Positions 9,143-17,909 of a DNA stretch of 64,000 nt are shown here, piece after piece; the first letter of the stretch is position 1, and each line of letters begins with the position of its first letter. The position numbers and the translations under genes are program-made. The DNA lies in assembly GCF_017812015.1 (NCBI RefSeq), contig NZ_JADQTN010000001.1, forward strand, positions 1,342,501 through 1,406,500, written 5' to 3'. This stretch comes from Pontixanthobacter sp. CEM42. Its GTDB lineage: Bacteria > Pseudomonadota > Alphaproteobacteria > Sphingomonadales > Sphingomonadaceae. The notes beneath the pieces were generated by a model. That model saw nothing but the letters and a program-made list of their open reading frames with translations, made no database searches and was not told the origin of the DNA.

Positions 9143-10123
9143 GTGAAATATCTGCTTTGCCTGACCGCGTCGCTCGCACTAGGCTTTACTGCGCCTGTTG
9201 CTGCGCAAACTACCACCGAAGCGCCTGCCGCACTGGCGGCACCAACCGAGATCATGGTTGGCGATACCATGCCGGGCGCGTTCTTCATGGCGCCCGAGGG
9301 CGATGGCCCTTTTCCAACATTGATCCTGCTTGGCGGCAGCGAAGGCAATGACCGCGGCGCGCGCGGCAAAGCTCCCGCTTTCCTTGCTGAAGGTTATGCT
9401 GTGCTTGGCGTCCCATATTATTCACCAGCGTGGGGAGGTCAGGAACAGAAGTTTCCTGCTCTGCCCGAAGCTTTCGACGCCATTCCAGTTGATAAGTTGG
9501 AAACGGCGCTCAACTGGCTGACTGCCCGCGCCGATGTGCGGGCCGATGCAATTGGCGTATACGGAGTTTCCAAGGGCGCGGAATTCGCGCTGATCGGTGG
9601 AACAAAGATTGACGGCTTTGCTGCAATCGCCGCCATCGTGCCCACCGATGTCGTGTGGGAAGGATGGGGCCCGGGCACCGAGGCGGGAAAAAACAGCTCC
9701 TTCAGTTGGCGCGGAGAGCCGCTGCCCTTCGTACCCTATGACGGTATGAATGAGGAATTTGCCAATCCATCGGGAGCAAATGGCCGCCCCCGTCTGCGCT
9801 TGCCGCATGACAAGGGCCGACACGCCAATCCCGAACTGGCGGTAGCGGCGCGGATCGCTGTAGAAACCATTGATGAGCCGGTGCTGGTCGCAGGCGGTGA
9901 TGGTGACAATGTGTGGAACAGCGGGGAAATGACGCAGTCCATTGCCGAAACCCGTGCAAAGGCAGGTTTGCAAACCGTCTCACTGATCTTCACCGATGCA
10001 GGCCATTCGCTGTCCGGCAATGGTTCTCCCAGCAAATGGGCAACTGACGAGGAAGAAGCCGCACAGAAAGTAATCTGGCCAGCGACGCTCTCCTTCTTTG
10101 CCAAACATTTGAAAGGCAAATGA
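9143..10123 (+). CDS. Exported alpha/beta hydrolase, BAAT/dienelactone-hydrolase-like
   Basis: A 326-residue alpha/beta hydrolase with a signal peptide (LLCLTASLALGFTAPVAAQ), so probably periplasmic. Catalytic elements: nucleophile serine in GVYGVSKGAEFAL (about residue 148), aspartate in VAGGDGDNVWNS (about 252) and histidine in TDAGHSLSG (about 288); the oxyanion region is LLGGSEG. The pattern fits the C-terminal domain of acyl-CoA thioester hydrolases/BAAT, but an exported enzyme would act on another ester or amide; the substrate is unknown. The start is GTG with GGGAGAGA upstream. The stop overlaps the next gene's ATG (ATGA), so the methyltransferase is coupled to it. Confidence 0.75.
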   Translation: MKYLLCLTASLALGFTAPVAAQTTTEAPAALAAPTEIMVGDTMPGAFFMAPEGDGPFPTLILLGGSEGNDRGARGKAPAFLAEGYAVLGVPYYSPAWGGQEQKFPALPEAFDAIPVDKLETALNWLTARADVRADAIGVYGVSKGAEFALIGGTKIDGFAAIAAIVPTDVVWEGWGPGTEAGKNSSFSWRGEPLPFVPYDGMNEEFANPSGANGRPRLRLPHDKGRHANPELAVAARIAVETIDEPVLVAGGDGDNVWNSGEMTQSIAETRAKAGLQTVSLIFTDAGHSLSGNGSPSKWATDEEEAAQKVIWPATLSFFAKHLKGK

Positions 10124-10713
10124 CCGACCAAGCTACCATCGAATACTACCAGCGCGAAGCACCGCGCTACGTCAAAGCATTTACGCATGGCCACAGCCGC
10201 GATCTGGACGGATTCCTCGATCTGCTTCAGCCGGATGCAAAAATCCTCGAACTCGGGTGCGGCGGCGGGCGCGATACTAAACGGATTATGGAACGCGGTT
10301 TTGCAGTCGATGCAACCGATGGCACGCCGGCTATTGCACAAGAGGCAGCGAAACATATCGGTGCACCCGTCCGCGTGATGCGGTTTGATGAACTGACATC
10401 CGCAGCAGAATATGACGCCGTGTGGGCTCATGCTTGCCTGCTACATGCGCCTTGGGACGATCTTCCCTCCATACTGTCAGCAATCTTTCGCGCGTTGAAG
10501 CCGGACGGTTGGCACTATGCCAACTACAAATTGGGTGATGGCGAAGGCCGTGACTTGCTGGGGCGTTTGGGCAACTTTCCCAAAGCCGAATGGCTCGAAG
10601 ACCTTTATCGGGCTGCTGGTTTCGTCATCCACTCATCGCACCGATATCGCGGCGAAGGAGCCGACGGCACTGTCAGGGACTGGCAGGCTATTGTGGTCAG
10701 GAGACCTGAATAG
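10120..10713 (+). CDS. Class I SAM-dependent methyltransferase
   Basis: A 197-residue cytoplasmic methyltransferase. Motif I is ILELGCGGGRDTKRI (about residues 44–58), the acidic residue ending strand 2 is in VDATDGTP, and motif IV-like sequence is DAVWAHACLLHAP, followed by ALKPDGWHYANYKLG. This is the Methyltransf_11/25 type acting on small molecules or other acceptors that cannot be named. Translation is coupled to the upstream hydrolase by a 4-bp ATGA overlap, although the hydrolase is exported and the methyltransferase is not. Confidence 0.8.
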   Translation: MTDQATIEYYQREAPRYVKAFTHGHSRDLDGFLDLLQPDAKILELGCGGGRDTKRIMERGFAVDATDGTPAIAQEAAKHIGAPVRVMRFDELTSAAEYDAVWAHACLLHAPWDDLPSILSAIFRALKPDGWHYANYKLGDGEGRDLLGRLGNFPKAEWLEDLYRAAGFVIHSSHRYRGEGADGTVRDWQAIVVRRPE

Positions 10714-10722
10714 CTCACGCAC

Positions 10723-11226
10723 TCAATCAGGGTCGGTCAGATCTTCAATAGCATCAACTGCATCAGCGGTAACAGCAACTGCGGCAACTAAATATCCAGT
10801 GACTAGGACACCGCCAATGATCAGTAGGGTATTACCGCCGCCCTTTTTGGGTTTCTCCGTTGCATCAGCCTCATCTGCAAAGGTCGACAGACTGAAGCGC
10901 GCAACTTGTTGCTGGTTGAGCAACATCCGCGGATTGTCCTCGAGCGTCAGCGACAGTGTCATACGCCTCCGCTCTTGCGCTTGATTTGTATACCATGGGC
11001 GGGCGAGCAAAACCTCGTTCCGCTGAGCACTTTGCTCAAAGCCGAAATCGAAGCGGGGTTTCGTTTCGACAGAACGGCTCTTGCCGCCAAAAGGAATGGT
11101 AATCCCGGCCGATACCCTGACATCCGATGCATCGTCATAATGCAGATCACGGATTGATTGCGCGGCAACGGGCTGTGCTAACAGCAACGTCGCCATTGCA
11201 CCGGTGACAAGGCTTTTGATTTTCAT
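10723..11226 (-). CDS. Hypothetical exported protein with C-terminal membrane helix
   Basis: Not recognised. A 167-residue protein with a signal peptide (LVTGAMATLLLAQPVAAQS, cut at about residue 22), a segment resembling a short beta-barrel or beta-sandwich (VRVSAGITIPFGG, then a repeated polar/hydrophobic alternation and MTLSLTLEDNPR), a glycine/lysine linker (KPKKGGG) and one hydrophobic helix (LLIIGGVLVTGYLVAAVAV) close to the C-terminus. The pattern VSAGITIPFGG recalls outer-membrane barrel strands in sphingomonad proteins. It is convergent with the methyltransferase and divergent from the MOSC gene. Confidence 0.6.
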   Translation of the reverse strand: MKIKSLVTGAMATLLLAQPVAAQSIRDLHYDDASDVRVSAGITIPFGGKSRSVETKPRFDFGFEQSAQRNEVLLARPWYTNQAQERRRMTLSLTLEDNPRMLLNQQQVARFSLSTFADEADATEKPKKGGGNTLLIIGGVLVTGYLVAAVAVTADAVDAIEDLTDPD

Positions 11227-11308
11227 GAGAATTCCCCTTTGGCAGGATAGCTATCCGGCTTTTTTGGCGCTAGCAATTGCAAAGCGCGGATTGAGCAGAG
11301 GATTCCAT

Positions 11309-11968
11309 ATGAGTTGGCAAGTCGATGCTCTGCTGGTTGGGAAAGCCAAACCCTTCCGCGATCAAGAGGAAAGCGCGATTGGCAAGCAACCGGTTGATGG
11401 CCCCGTCGCGATAAGAACACTTGGTCTGGCCGGTGACGAACAAGCCGATCCTAAACATCATGGCGGCCCGCATATGGCCGTGCATCATTACCCGCGCGAT
11501 CACCACACCTTCTGGCGCGAGACAATCGGCGAGCATCCTTTGCTGGATGATCCGGGCGCATTCGGCACAAACCTATCCGTCACCGGACTGACAGAAGCCG
11601 ATGTCAAACTGGGCGACCGCTTCCGGCTCGGCAGTGCGATTCTGGAAGTCAGCCAACCGCGTATGCCATGCTGGAAAATCGAACACAGGTTCGAACGCAA
11701 AGCGATGGTCGCGAAGATCATCAAGAACGGGATCTCCGGCTGGTATTACCGTGTGATCGAGGAGGGCTCGGCAAAAGAGGGGGACACGCTCGAGCGGCTG
11801 GAAAGCGATGCGAGCGATTGGACTATAGAGCGGATTTTACTAGCCATCGCCTATCCCAAAAGCGTGGTCGAAATTCCCGAGCTGGAAGCCATGGCCGCCA
11901 GCGAATTGCTCGGCCCATCTTGGCGCGGCGGCGCGCAGCAGAAGATCGATTATATAAAGTCGATGTAA
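11309..11968 (+). CDS. MOSC domain protein, YiiM-like
   Basis: A 219-residue stand-alone MOSC protein of the YiiM type. Seen: GLAGDEQADPKHHGGPHMAVHHYP (read as GLAGDEQAD followed by HHGG), then FGTNLSVTGL and the conserved cysteine in QPRMPCWKI. MOSC domains bind molybdenum or sulfur-carrying ligands; YiiM-type proteins give resistance to 6-hydroxylaminopurine through reduction of N-hydroxylated compounds, which would apply here by family only. I chose ATG 11309 (GAGG upstream) because the longer reading frame adds only an unrelated hydrophobic stretch overlapping the divergent gene's promoter. Confidence 0.85.
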   Translation: MSWQVDALLVGKAKPFRDQEESAIGKQPVDGPVAIRTLGLAGDEQADPKHHGGPHMAVHHYPRDHHTFWRETIGEHPLLDDPGAFGTNLSVTGLTEADVKLGDRFRLGSAILEVSQPRMPCWKIEHRFERKAMVAKIIKNGISGWYYRVIEEGSAKEGDTLERLESDASDWTIERILLAIAYPKSVVEIPELEAMAASELLGPSWRGGAQQKIDYIKSM

Positions 11969-12084
11969 TTTGCACTTTTCAACCTGCTCGGTATGAGTTT
12001 TTCAAGTTCCCGATCGAATATCAACTGGTCTCCTATCTCAGAATAAGATAGCTTTCTTACCGAAGTTAATGTCGGGGGGAAATA

Positions 12085-13635
12085 ATGCGCAAATCACTAT
12101 GTCTATTACCAATAGTTTTACTTCTTGGGCAGGCTTCCGCGTCGGCTACGTCTGGTGCGACAGCGACTTCACCCGGAGATGTGCTGAGCGCTTGGTCGCA
12201 ATTTGTCTCTGACAAAGGCGCAGCAAAAGGCTTCCCAACGGCCCAACCCAAGATTGAATTGCGCTATGTAGTGGCGAGCGGCACGAATGCCGCAGGAGAT
12301 GCGGTTGGGTGTGACGATTTTGCGATTGCGTATACCGATTCTAGCGGAACATCGGGCGTGGCCACAGGCGGCACGGCGCGCGACAACCCTGATGCGTACC
12401 GCTTTCCGATTATTGTCTGCTCATTGGCGTTGAAATCTGATTGGGCAGAGCTGCGCCTTGTCGCCGCTGGCACAGGCACCAGCGGGAAAACGATCTCCAT
12501 TGCAGAGGATGGAACCGGCACAGGCGTCGACGTGGCCTTGCCCGGCCCGCACAAGATTGGTCGCCGCCATAAAGATGCCAACGGTGATGCCGAATTGCTG
12601 ATTGCAACGATGGGCGATTCTGGCTGCCGTGGTGCGAGCGGCGGGCAGAATTGCGACTTTGGCTGGCCCTTCCAACGCATTACCGAACTGGCAGCAGAGG
12701 CACAACCTGACCTGTTTCTGCACGTCGGCGATTATCGGTATTACAAGCAATACGATTCACACAAACGCTGGGACTATTGGCAAAAAGACCTGCTGCTCCC
12801 GGCACGGCGCGCTTTGCTCGCTGCGCCATGGGCCTTCACTCGCGGCAATCACGAAGAATGTAGCCATCACAAATCTGGTGTCGGCTTCACCTTTCTGTTC
12901 GGTGTCGGCAACGCGGCGTGCACTGGATCAGAAGTAGATGTCGAACCGAGTTGGTCGTTCGATGTCGCACCTGGCGGGATTGACGCGTCAGGCAAGGCAA
13001 GTGACGCGCATCGCTTTGTGATGATCGATACGTCGGATGAATATTCCTCCGAACTCAAAGGCGCGTTTACGGACGCAATCAATCGCTCAAAAACAGACAG
13101 CGCGTGGTGGGTATCACATGTTCCGCCGGTTCATCTGCTAAACTACGGAGGTAAAACGCGTCCGTATAACGGCAATGTTCGCTACCAATTGGCCGAAGCT
13201 ATCAAAAACACTGGTCCGCTATGCGACAGCTCGCGCACTGGATCCGCACCTTGCCGCCCCAGTCTGATTTTGCTGGGCCATGACCATATGTTCCAGACGG
13301 TGACATTCGGCGGACCGAGCGGGCCATTTACATGGCCGCAAATCTATATCGTCGGCCATGGCGGCGTTGATCTGCGTAGTGCCAATTTGAGCAGCACCTC
13401 TTGCACATTTAGGTTCAAAGACTTGCCGGGAAGCAGCGCCGCTCAGACTGGCACTGTCCACTCTCGCAGCAAGTTCGGATATGTGATGTGGCGCCGATCG
13501 GTTGCAACGACGAAATCACCAACCGGATGGATTGCCGATCCGCGCGACGATCAGGGCAACGCGTGGCAGCCCTTCAGCACTCCGACCGGCGATTGCGATC
13601 CTAAGCCGCCGGCTCCAACAAACCCAAACCCCTGA
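12085..13635 (+). CDS. Exported metallophosphoesterase
   Basis: A 516-residue calcineurin-like phosphoesterase with a signal peptide (LCLLPIVLLLGQASASA). Metal-ligand motifs in order: TMGDSGCRG (about residue 175), LFLHVGDYRYY (about 212), TRGNHEEC (about 252), the SHVPPVH region (about 345) and LGHDHMF (about 397). The N-terminal 170 residues form a separate beta-rich region of unknown role (T/G/S-rich, IAYTDSSGTSG). Several cysteine pairs suit a periplasmic or secreted location. The substrate is unknown; phosphomonoesters or phosphodiesters are possible. It lies upstream of, but 67 bp away from, the SDR gene. Confidence 0.85.
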   Translation: MRKSLCLLPIVLLLGQASASATSGATATSPGDVLSAWSQFVSDKGAAKGFPTAQPKIELRYVVASGTNAAGDAVGCDDFAIAYTDSSGTSGVATGGTARDNPDAYRFPIIVCSLALKSDWAELRLVAAGTGTSGKTISIAEDGTGTGVDVALPGPHKIGRRHKDANGDAELLIATMGDSGCRGASGGQNCDFGWPFQRITELAAEAQPDLFLHVGDYRYYKQYDSHKRWDYWQKDLLLPARRALLAAPWAFTRGNHEECSHHKSGVGFTFLFGVGNAACTGSEVDVEPSWSFDVAPGGIDASGKASDAHRFVMIDTSDEYSSELKGAFTDAINRSKTDSAWWVSHVPPVHLLNYGGKTRPYNGNVRYQLAEAIKNTGPLCDSSRTGSAPCRPSLILLGHDHMFQTVTFGGPSGPFTWPQIYIVGHGGVDLRSANLSSTSCTFRFKDLPGSSAAQTGTVHSRSKFGYVMWRRSVATTKSPTGWIADPRDDQGNAWQPFSTPTGDCDPKPPAPTNPNP

Positions 13636-13702
13636 CTTAGGAACGCTGTTACCTTTCAATCGGCTCTTCCCCGCGCTGCGGAATTGTGGTCCAACCATCG
13701 GC

Positions 13703-14497
13703 ATGGCAATTCCAACAGTTCTCATCACCGGAGCAGCAAAGCGGATCGGGGCGGAGATCGCCCGCGCATTCGGCACCAATGGCTGGCATGTAATTATCCA
13801 TTACGGCCGATCCGCCGAAGAGGCAGAGGCCCTCGCCGCCGAACTGCCTTCTGCCGAGGCAATTCATTGCGATCTGGCGGATACTGACGGCGCGGTTGCA
13901 TTGGTCAAGAGCCTCGCAGGCCGGATCGACAATTGGCGGGCGCTGGTCAACTCCGCGTCAATTTTTCGCTATGACGATGCAACCGATATCGATCGCGCAA
14001 CGTATAACCGTTCAATGATCATCAACGCCAAAACTCCTGCCCGTATGGCCCAAGCCTATCTAGCGCATGCCCGCGCGGATGGAGGCCAAAAGAAAGGGCG
14101 GCGTGTGATCCATGTGACTGATCAGAAGCTGGAGAACTCCAATCCGGACTTCTTCTCATACACCATGAGCAAACACGCATTGGATGCCACGATTGAAATG
14201 CTGGCAGACGGAGCAGCAGGGCCAGACGACCGTGTCTACGGCCTCGCTCCCGGAGCAATCCTTGCCAGTCATGATCAAACCGCCGACGAAACCGACCAAT
14301 CGCATGTATTGAACTTGCTGCAGCGCAAGACAGAGGCGTCAGAGATTTCCGATGCGATGCTGTTTCTGGCCGAGGGGCATCTGGCCAGCGGAGAAACGCT
14401 CTTTATCGACAGCGGGCAGCATCTGCTCGATCAGCCGCGCGATGTGATTTACCTCGCGCGGAATACTGAGAACCACGCGCAGGCACAGGGAGCCTAA
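13703..14497 (+). CDS. SDR family oxidoreductase, pteridine-reductase-like (FolM-like)
   Basis: A 264-residue short-chain dehydrogenase. The nucleotide-binding motif is unusual for general SDRs, TGAAKRIGAEIA (residues 8–19), and the catalytic tyrosine/lysine are in FFSYTMSKHAL (about 154–164); after the Rossmann core comes YGLAPGAI. TGxAKRIG with a P-D-F-x-S-Y-T-x-S-K active site is typical of pteridine/dihydromonapterin reductases (PTR1/FolM), which reduce pterins with NADPH. That assignment is inference. It is the first gene of a tight trio with a b-type cytochrome (1-bp gap) and a molybdopterin enzyme. I chose ATG 13703 because the family domain begins there. Confidence 0.75.
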   Translation: MAIPTVLITGAAKRIGAEIARAFGTNGWHVIIHYGRSAEEAEALAAELPSAEAIHCDLADTDGAVALVKSLAGRIDNWRALVNSASIFRYDDATDIDRATYNRSMIINAKTPARMAQAYLAHARADGGQKKGRRVIHVTDQKLENSNPDFFSYTMSKHALDATIEMLADGAAGPDDRVYGLAPGAILASHDQTADETDQSHVLNLLQRKTEASEISDAMLFLAEGHLASGETLFIDSGQHLLDQPRDVIYLARNTENHAQAQGA

Positions 14498-14498
14498 G

Positions 14499-15203
14499 AT
14501 GGCGAAGACGACGAAACGACATGGATTGATGACGCGGTTTTGGCATTGGCTGAACCTGCTTTGCATCGTTATCCTGTTTATGTCGGGTCTGAATATCTCC
14601 AACGCGCATCGCTTTCTTTATTGGGGCAATTACGGTTTTGATCCCGCCGATGCGTGGCTCGCCGTCCCACGCTTTCCCGGATGGGCCACCATTCCCGATT
14701 ATTACAGCCTCGCCGCCGCGCGCGATTGGCATATTCTGATGGCTTGGCCCTTCGCGGTCGGTTTGCTGGTGATGTGGATCGCGATGCTCGTGAAAGGGCG
14801 GTTCTGGCGCGAGATGCGGACTACTCCGAAGGAATGGCATCCGAAGGCGATTTGGAAAGACATTGTCGAGCATCTGAAGCTCAATTTCGAACATGGCGAT
14901 GCGAAGTATAATTTCCTGCAGAAAGTCGCTTACGGAGTAGTTCTGGGCATCTTCCTGCCGGGGATGATCTTCACCGGCCTCGCGATCAGCCCCGGTTTCG
15001 AACCTGCCGCGCCATGGCTGGTCGATATTCTGGGCGGACGGCAAAGTGCGCGATCCATCCACTTTATCTTCTCATGGGGCATCTTCGCCTTCTTCGTGGT
15101 GCATGTGGTGCTGGTGGTGCTCGCCGGGCCGATTGGCCAGATCAGGGATATGATCACCGGCGGCAAGCTCGCCGAAAAAGCCGACAATGGAGATGCGCAA
15201 TGA
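14499..15203 (+). CDS. Cytochrome b/b6-type di-heme membrane protein
   Basis: A 234-residue integral membrane protein with four to five hydrophobic segments, resembling the b-type cytochrome subunits of hydrogenases, formate dehydrogenase and cytochrome b561. Candidate heme-ligand histidines sit in membrane helices: RFWHWLN (residue 16 area), DWHILMAW (about 76), SIHFIFSWG (about 187) and FFVVHVVLVV (about 199). It would pass electrons between quinone and a periplasmic partner. Its stop overlaps the start of the following molybdopterin enzyme (ATGA), so the two most likely form a membrane-anchored redox pair. Confidence 0.8.
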   Translation: MAKTTKRHGLMTRFWHWLNLLCIVILFMSGLNISNAHRFLYWGNYGFDPADAWLAVPRFPGWATIPDYYSLAAARDWHILMAWPFAVGLLVMWIAMLVKGRFWREMRTTPKEWHPKAIWKDIVEHLKLNFEHGDAKYNFLQKVAYGVVLGIFLPGMIFTGLAISPGFEPAAPWLVDILGGRQSARSIHFIFSWGIFAFFVVHVVLVVLAGPIGQIRDMITGGKLAEKADNGDAQ

Positions 15204-15952
15204 ACGGCACTATTGGAAGACGCGGCGTATTGGCCGGAGCAAGCATGCTATTCCTTGGCGCTTGTTCCAAAGTCGCAGACAGCACGGTCGGCTCACATCT
15301 GCTCGGCGCGGCAGAGACGTGGCACAAAAAAGTCCACCGCTCGCTCGCTGACCGGACGGCCCTAGCCCGCGAATATTCGAAAGAAGACATTTCGCCCACG
15401 TTTAAAGGCAATGGCACACTCAATATCGATACGCCCGAATATCAAGCCAGCATCGAAAACCAGTTTGCCGATTGGCGGTTGGAAGTGCGCGGGATGGTCG
15501 ACAATCCGATGACGCTGAGCATGGATAATATCCGCGCCCTGCCCCAGCGCACGCAGATCACGCGGCATGATTGCGTTGAAGGGTGGAGTGCCATCGGTGA
15601 ATGGACCGGACCGCAGCTATCGACCTTGCTGGAGGCTGCCGGCGTGCAGGAAGGCGCGAATTTCGTGGTGTTCCGCTGTGCTGACCGTTTCAGCCAAGGC
15701 CCCTACTACGAGAGCGTCGATATGGTGGACGCGATGCACCCCCAAACCATCGTCGCGCATATGCTCAATGGCGAGCCGGTACCGGTCAAAAACGGTGCCC
15801 CACTGCGCATGCGGATTGAGAAGCAGCTAGGCTACAAACATGCCAAATACCTCACCGCAATCGAGCTGGTCGCAAGCCTGGACGATATCGGCGAAGGCGA
15901 AGGCGGCTATTGGGAAGATCACTATGGTTATCAGTGGTATGCGGGGATTTAG
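15200..15952 (+). CDS. Tat-exported molybdopterin-dependent oxidoreductase (sulfite-oxidase fold)
   Basis: A 250-residue protein of the oxidoreductase molybdopterin-binding family (SUOX/YedY fold). The molybdenum-coordinating cysteine is in RHDCVEGW (about residue 120); other core motifs are EWTGPQLSTLLEAAG, PYYESVDM and HMLNGEPVPVKNGAPLR. The N-terminus has a twin-arginine signal (GRRGVLAGASMLFLGAC) whose end also fits a lipobox (LGAC), so it may be a Tat-exported lipoprotein. It is coupled by a 4-bp overlap to the b-type cytochrome, as in sulfite-oxidase or MsrP-like systems. The substrate is unknown. Confidence 0.85.
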   Translation: MNGTIGRRGVLAGASMLFLGACSKVADSTVGSHLLGAAETWHKKVHRSLADRTALAREYSKEDISPTFKGNGTLNIDTPEYQASIENQFADWRLEVRGMVDNPMTLSMDNIRALPQRTQITRHDCVEGWSAIGEWTGPQLSTLLEAAGVQEGANFVVFRCADRFSQGPYYESVDMVDAMHPQTIVAHMLNGEPVPVKNGAPLRMRIEKQLGYKHAKYLTAIELVASLDDIGEGEGGYWEDHYGYQWYAGI

Positions 15953-15955
15953 GCG

Positions 15956-16393
15956 TTAGTCCGGATAAATCCGCGCCATCGTTTCCCAATCTTCGCCGAT
16001 CATTTCTTCGAGGACGTCCAGATCCACATCGGCCAGCTTGTTGATATACAGGCAGCTCTTCCCGCGTGAATGTTTGCCCAACCGTTCCAACTGCGTGTCG
16101 CGGCGTTTGCCAGACAATTCGTCACAATAGCCGCCCATCAAATAGAGCGAATGCTTGGCCTTGCGCGGGCTAAACCCGCCGCGCATCCATGTAACATCGC
16201 GCCCGCTGGCATAGGTTGTCTCATACGTACCGTAACCGATGATCGAGGGTCCCCACATCTTGGGTTCCTCACCAGTCACCTTGCGGAACATCGCGTCCAG
16301 CACTTTGGCTTCCTCGCGCTTACGCTCCGGCTCTACGCCTGCGATAAAATCCTCTACCGAGACATCGGTCGGCATGGTTTTCGGTTCGCTCAT
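15956..16393 (-). CDS. DUF1801 domain protein
   Basis: A 145-residue cytoplasmic protein with the DUF1801 (YdhG-like) pattern: VEDFIAGVEPERKREEAKVLD, the MWGPSIIGYG motif (about residue 46), and RGGFSPRKAKHSLYLMGG (about 71). Structural relatives include the iron chaperone frataxin-like YdhG of Bacillus; no function is certain here. ATG 16393 was chosen because the conserved domain starts immediately after it; a longer frame upstream overlaps the divergent CFA-like gene's leader. It is convergent with the molybdopterin enzyme (3 bp apart). Confidence 0.8.
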   Translation of the reverse strand: MSEPKTMPTDVSVEDFIAGVEPERKREEAKVLDAMFRKVTGEEPKMWGPSIIGYGTYETTYASGRDVTWMRGGFSPRKAKHSLYLMGGYCDELSGKRRDTQLERLGKHSRGKSCLYINKLADVDLDVLEEMIGEDWETMARIYPD

Positions 16394-16494
16394 AATACTT
16401 CTCCCGCCCATAGAATGCGCGATTGATTGACAGGACGCAAGCGAACGGCAATCTGCCGAAAATACAAAGAAAATAATTGAGGGGCTGAATACAT

Positions 16495-17832
16495 ATGTGG
16501 CTTTTGAGCAAATTCCTGTCGGGCGCGATTCATACGGGCACAATCATCGTGACCGATCATGACGGCAAGGAATACACATTCGGTGCAGGCGAAGGGCTCG
16601 ACGGACGCGGCCCGATCAAAATCACCCTGACCAACAAGAAAGCCGCAAACCACATCGCCCGCTATCCGCAAATGGGCGCTGGTGAGGCGTTTATGTGGGG
16701 CTGGCTGGTAGTCGAAGAACCGCATGACATCCGTGACATGATCCTGTTCGTGACGATGAACACCAAGAAACAAGGCGACAGCGCGATCCAGGCCAAAGGC
16801 ATCCTGCGCAAAACCGGCCAAGCGATCAAAGCCAAGCTCGACGGGATCAATCTGCGCAGCAGCGCGCGCAAGAATGCCGAGCACACCTACAACCTCACCC
16901 GCCGCCTGTATGAGCTGTTCCTCGACGAGGACCGCCAATACACCATGGCCTATTACCGCGAAAACCCGGAGACGACTTCGCTCGAAAAAGCGCAGATGGA
17001 CAAGAAGGCGCATATGGCCGCCAAGATGAACATCAAGCGGCCAGAGGATAATGGCGGCGTGCCAATGAAAGTGCTCGATATCGGCTGCGGCTGGGGCGGT
17101 TTCGCGCTCTATCTGCACGAGCATTATGGCTGCGAAGTCCTCGGCGTCGCCCTCGCCCCCGATCAGATCGCTTTCAGCAAAGAACGCGCAGAGGCGGCTG
17201 GCGTGGCCGACAAGGTCAAATTCGAACTGATGGATTACCGCGATGTGCCGAGGGACTACTTCGGAGCCGGTGACAATGACGGATTTGACCGCATTTCCAG
17301 TGTCGGCCTACTCGAACATGTCGGCACGATTCACTATCCGCAATTCTTCGAGCATACCAACCGCCTGCTCAAGACCGACGGCGTGATGTTCAGCCATTGC
17401 TGCGGCCGGGCGGGGCCTCCGGGATTAACTGATGCATGGACGCGCACCTACATCTTCCCCGGCGGATACATCCCTGCTCTGTCCGAGCTGGTCACGCAGA
17501 GCGAGCAATATGGCTGGCAAGTGATGGATGTGGAGGCAATGCGCTTCCACTACTCCTACACGCTGGAGGAATGGTACAACCGCACCGTCATGCACAAAGA
17601 CGAGATCGTCGAAATGTATGACGAGGTCTTCTACCGCATGTGGCTGTTCTACCTGGCCGGCGCCGAACAAAGCTTCCGCAATGGCACCATGGTCAATTGG
17701 CAATTACTCTACGTCAAAGAGCGCGACGCCATCCCGATGACGCGCGAATATATGGAAGAAGAAAGCGCGCGGCTGCGCGATGCAAGCGTTGTGCCGGAGT
17801 GGAGTTTGGGGATGCGGGAAGCGGCGGAGTGA
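16495..17832 (+). CDS. Cyclopropane-fatty-acyl-phospholipid synthase family protein (1)
   Basis: A 445-residue SAM-dependent enzyme of the CFA synthase/mycolic acid cyclopropane synthase family, which adds a methylene or methyl group to unsaturated fatty acyl chains in membrane phospholipids. The SAM motif VLDIGCGWGGFALYL lies at about residues 193–207; further family motifs are ISSVGLLEHVG, FPGGYIPALSEL, HYSYTLEEWYNR and FYRMWLFYLAGAE. The N-terminal domain (about 1–130) is the non-catalytic CFA domain. A second paralogue lies at 22483–23733. Which of the two makes cyclopropane rings cannot be told. Confidence 0.88.
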   Translation: MWLLSKFLSGAIHTGTIIVTDHDGKEYTFGAGEGLDGRGPIKITLTNKKAANHIARYPQMGAGEAFMWGWLVVEEPHDIRDMILFVTMNTKKQGDSAIQAKGILRKTGQAIKAKLDGINLRSSARKNAEHTYNLTRRLYELFLDEDRQYTMAYYRENPETTSLEKAQMDKKAHMAAKMNIKRPEDNGGVPMKVLDIGCGWGGFALYLHEHYGCEVLGVALAPDQIAFSKERAEAAGVADKVKFELMDYRDVPRDYFGAGDNDGFDRISSVGLLEHVGTIHYPQFFEHTNRLLKTDGVMFSHCCGRAGPPGLTDAWTRTYIFPGGYIPALSELVTQSEQYGWQVMDVEAMRFHYSYTLEEWYNRTVMHKDEIVEMYDEVFYRMWLFYLAGAEQSFRNGTMVNWQLLYVKERDAIPMTREYMEEESARLRDASVVPEWSLGMREAAE

Positions 17833-17909
17833 CTGGGTAGACGGCTCAATACAAATTGAGTATCCAAATGTTTTTTAGTATAAAATATGGGCGTTTAGGG
17901 GAACAATAA

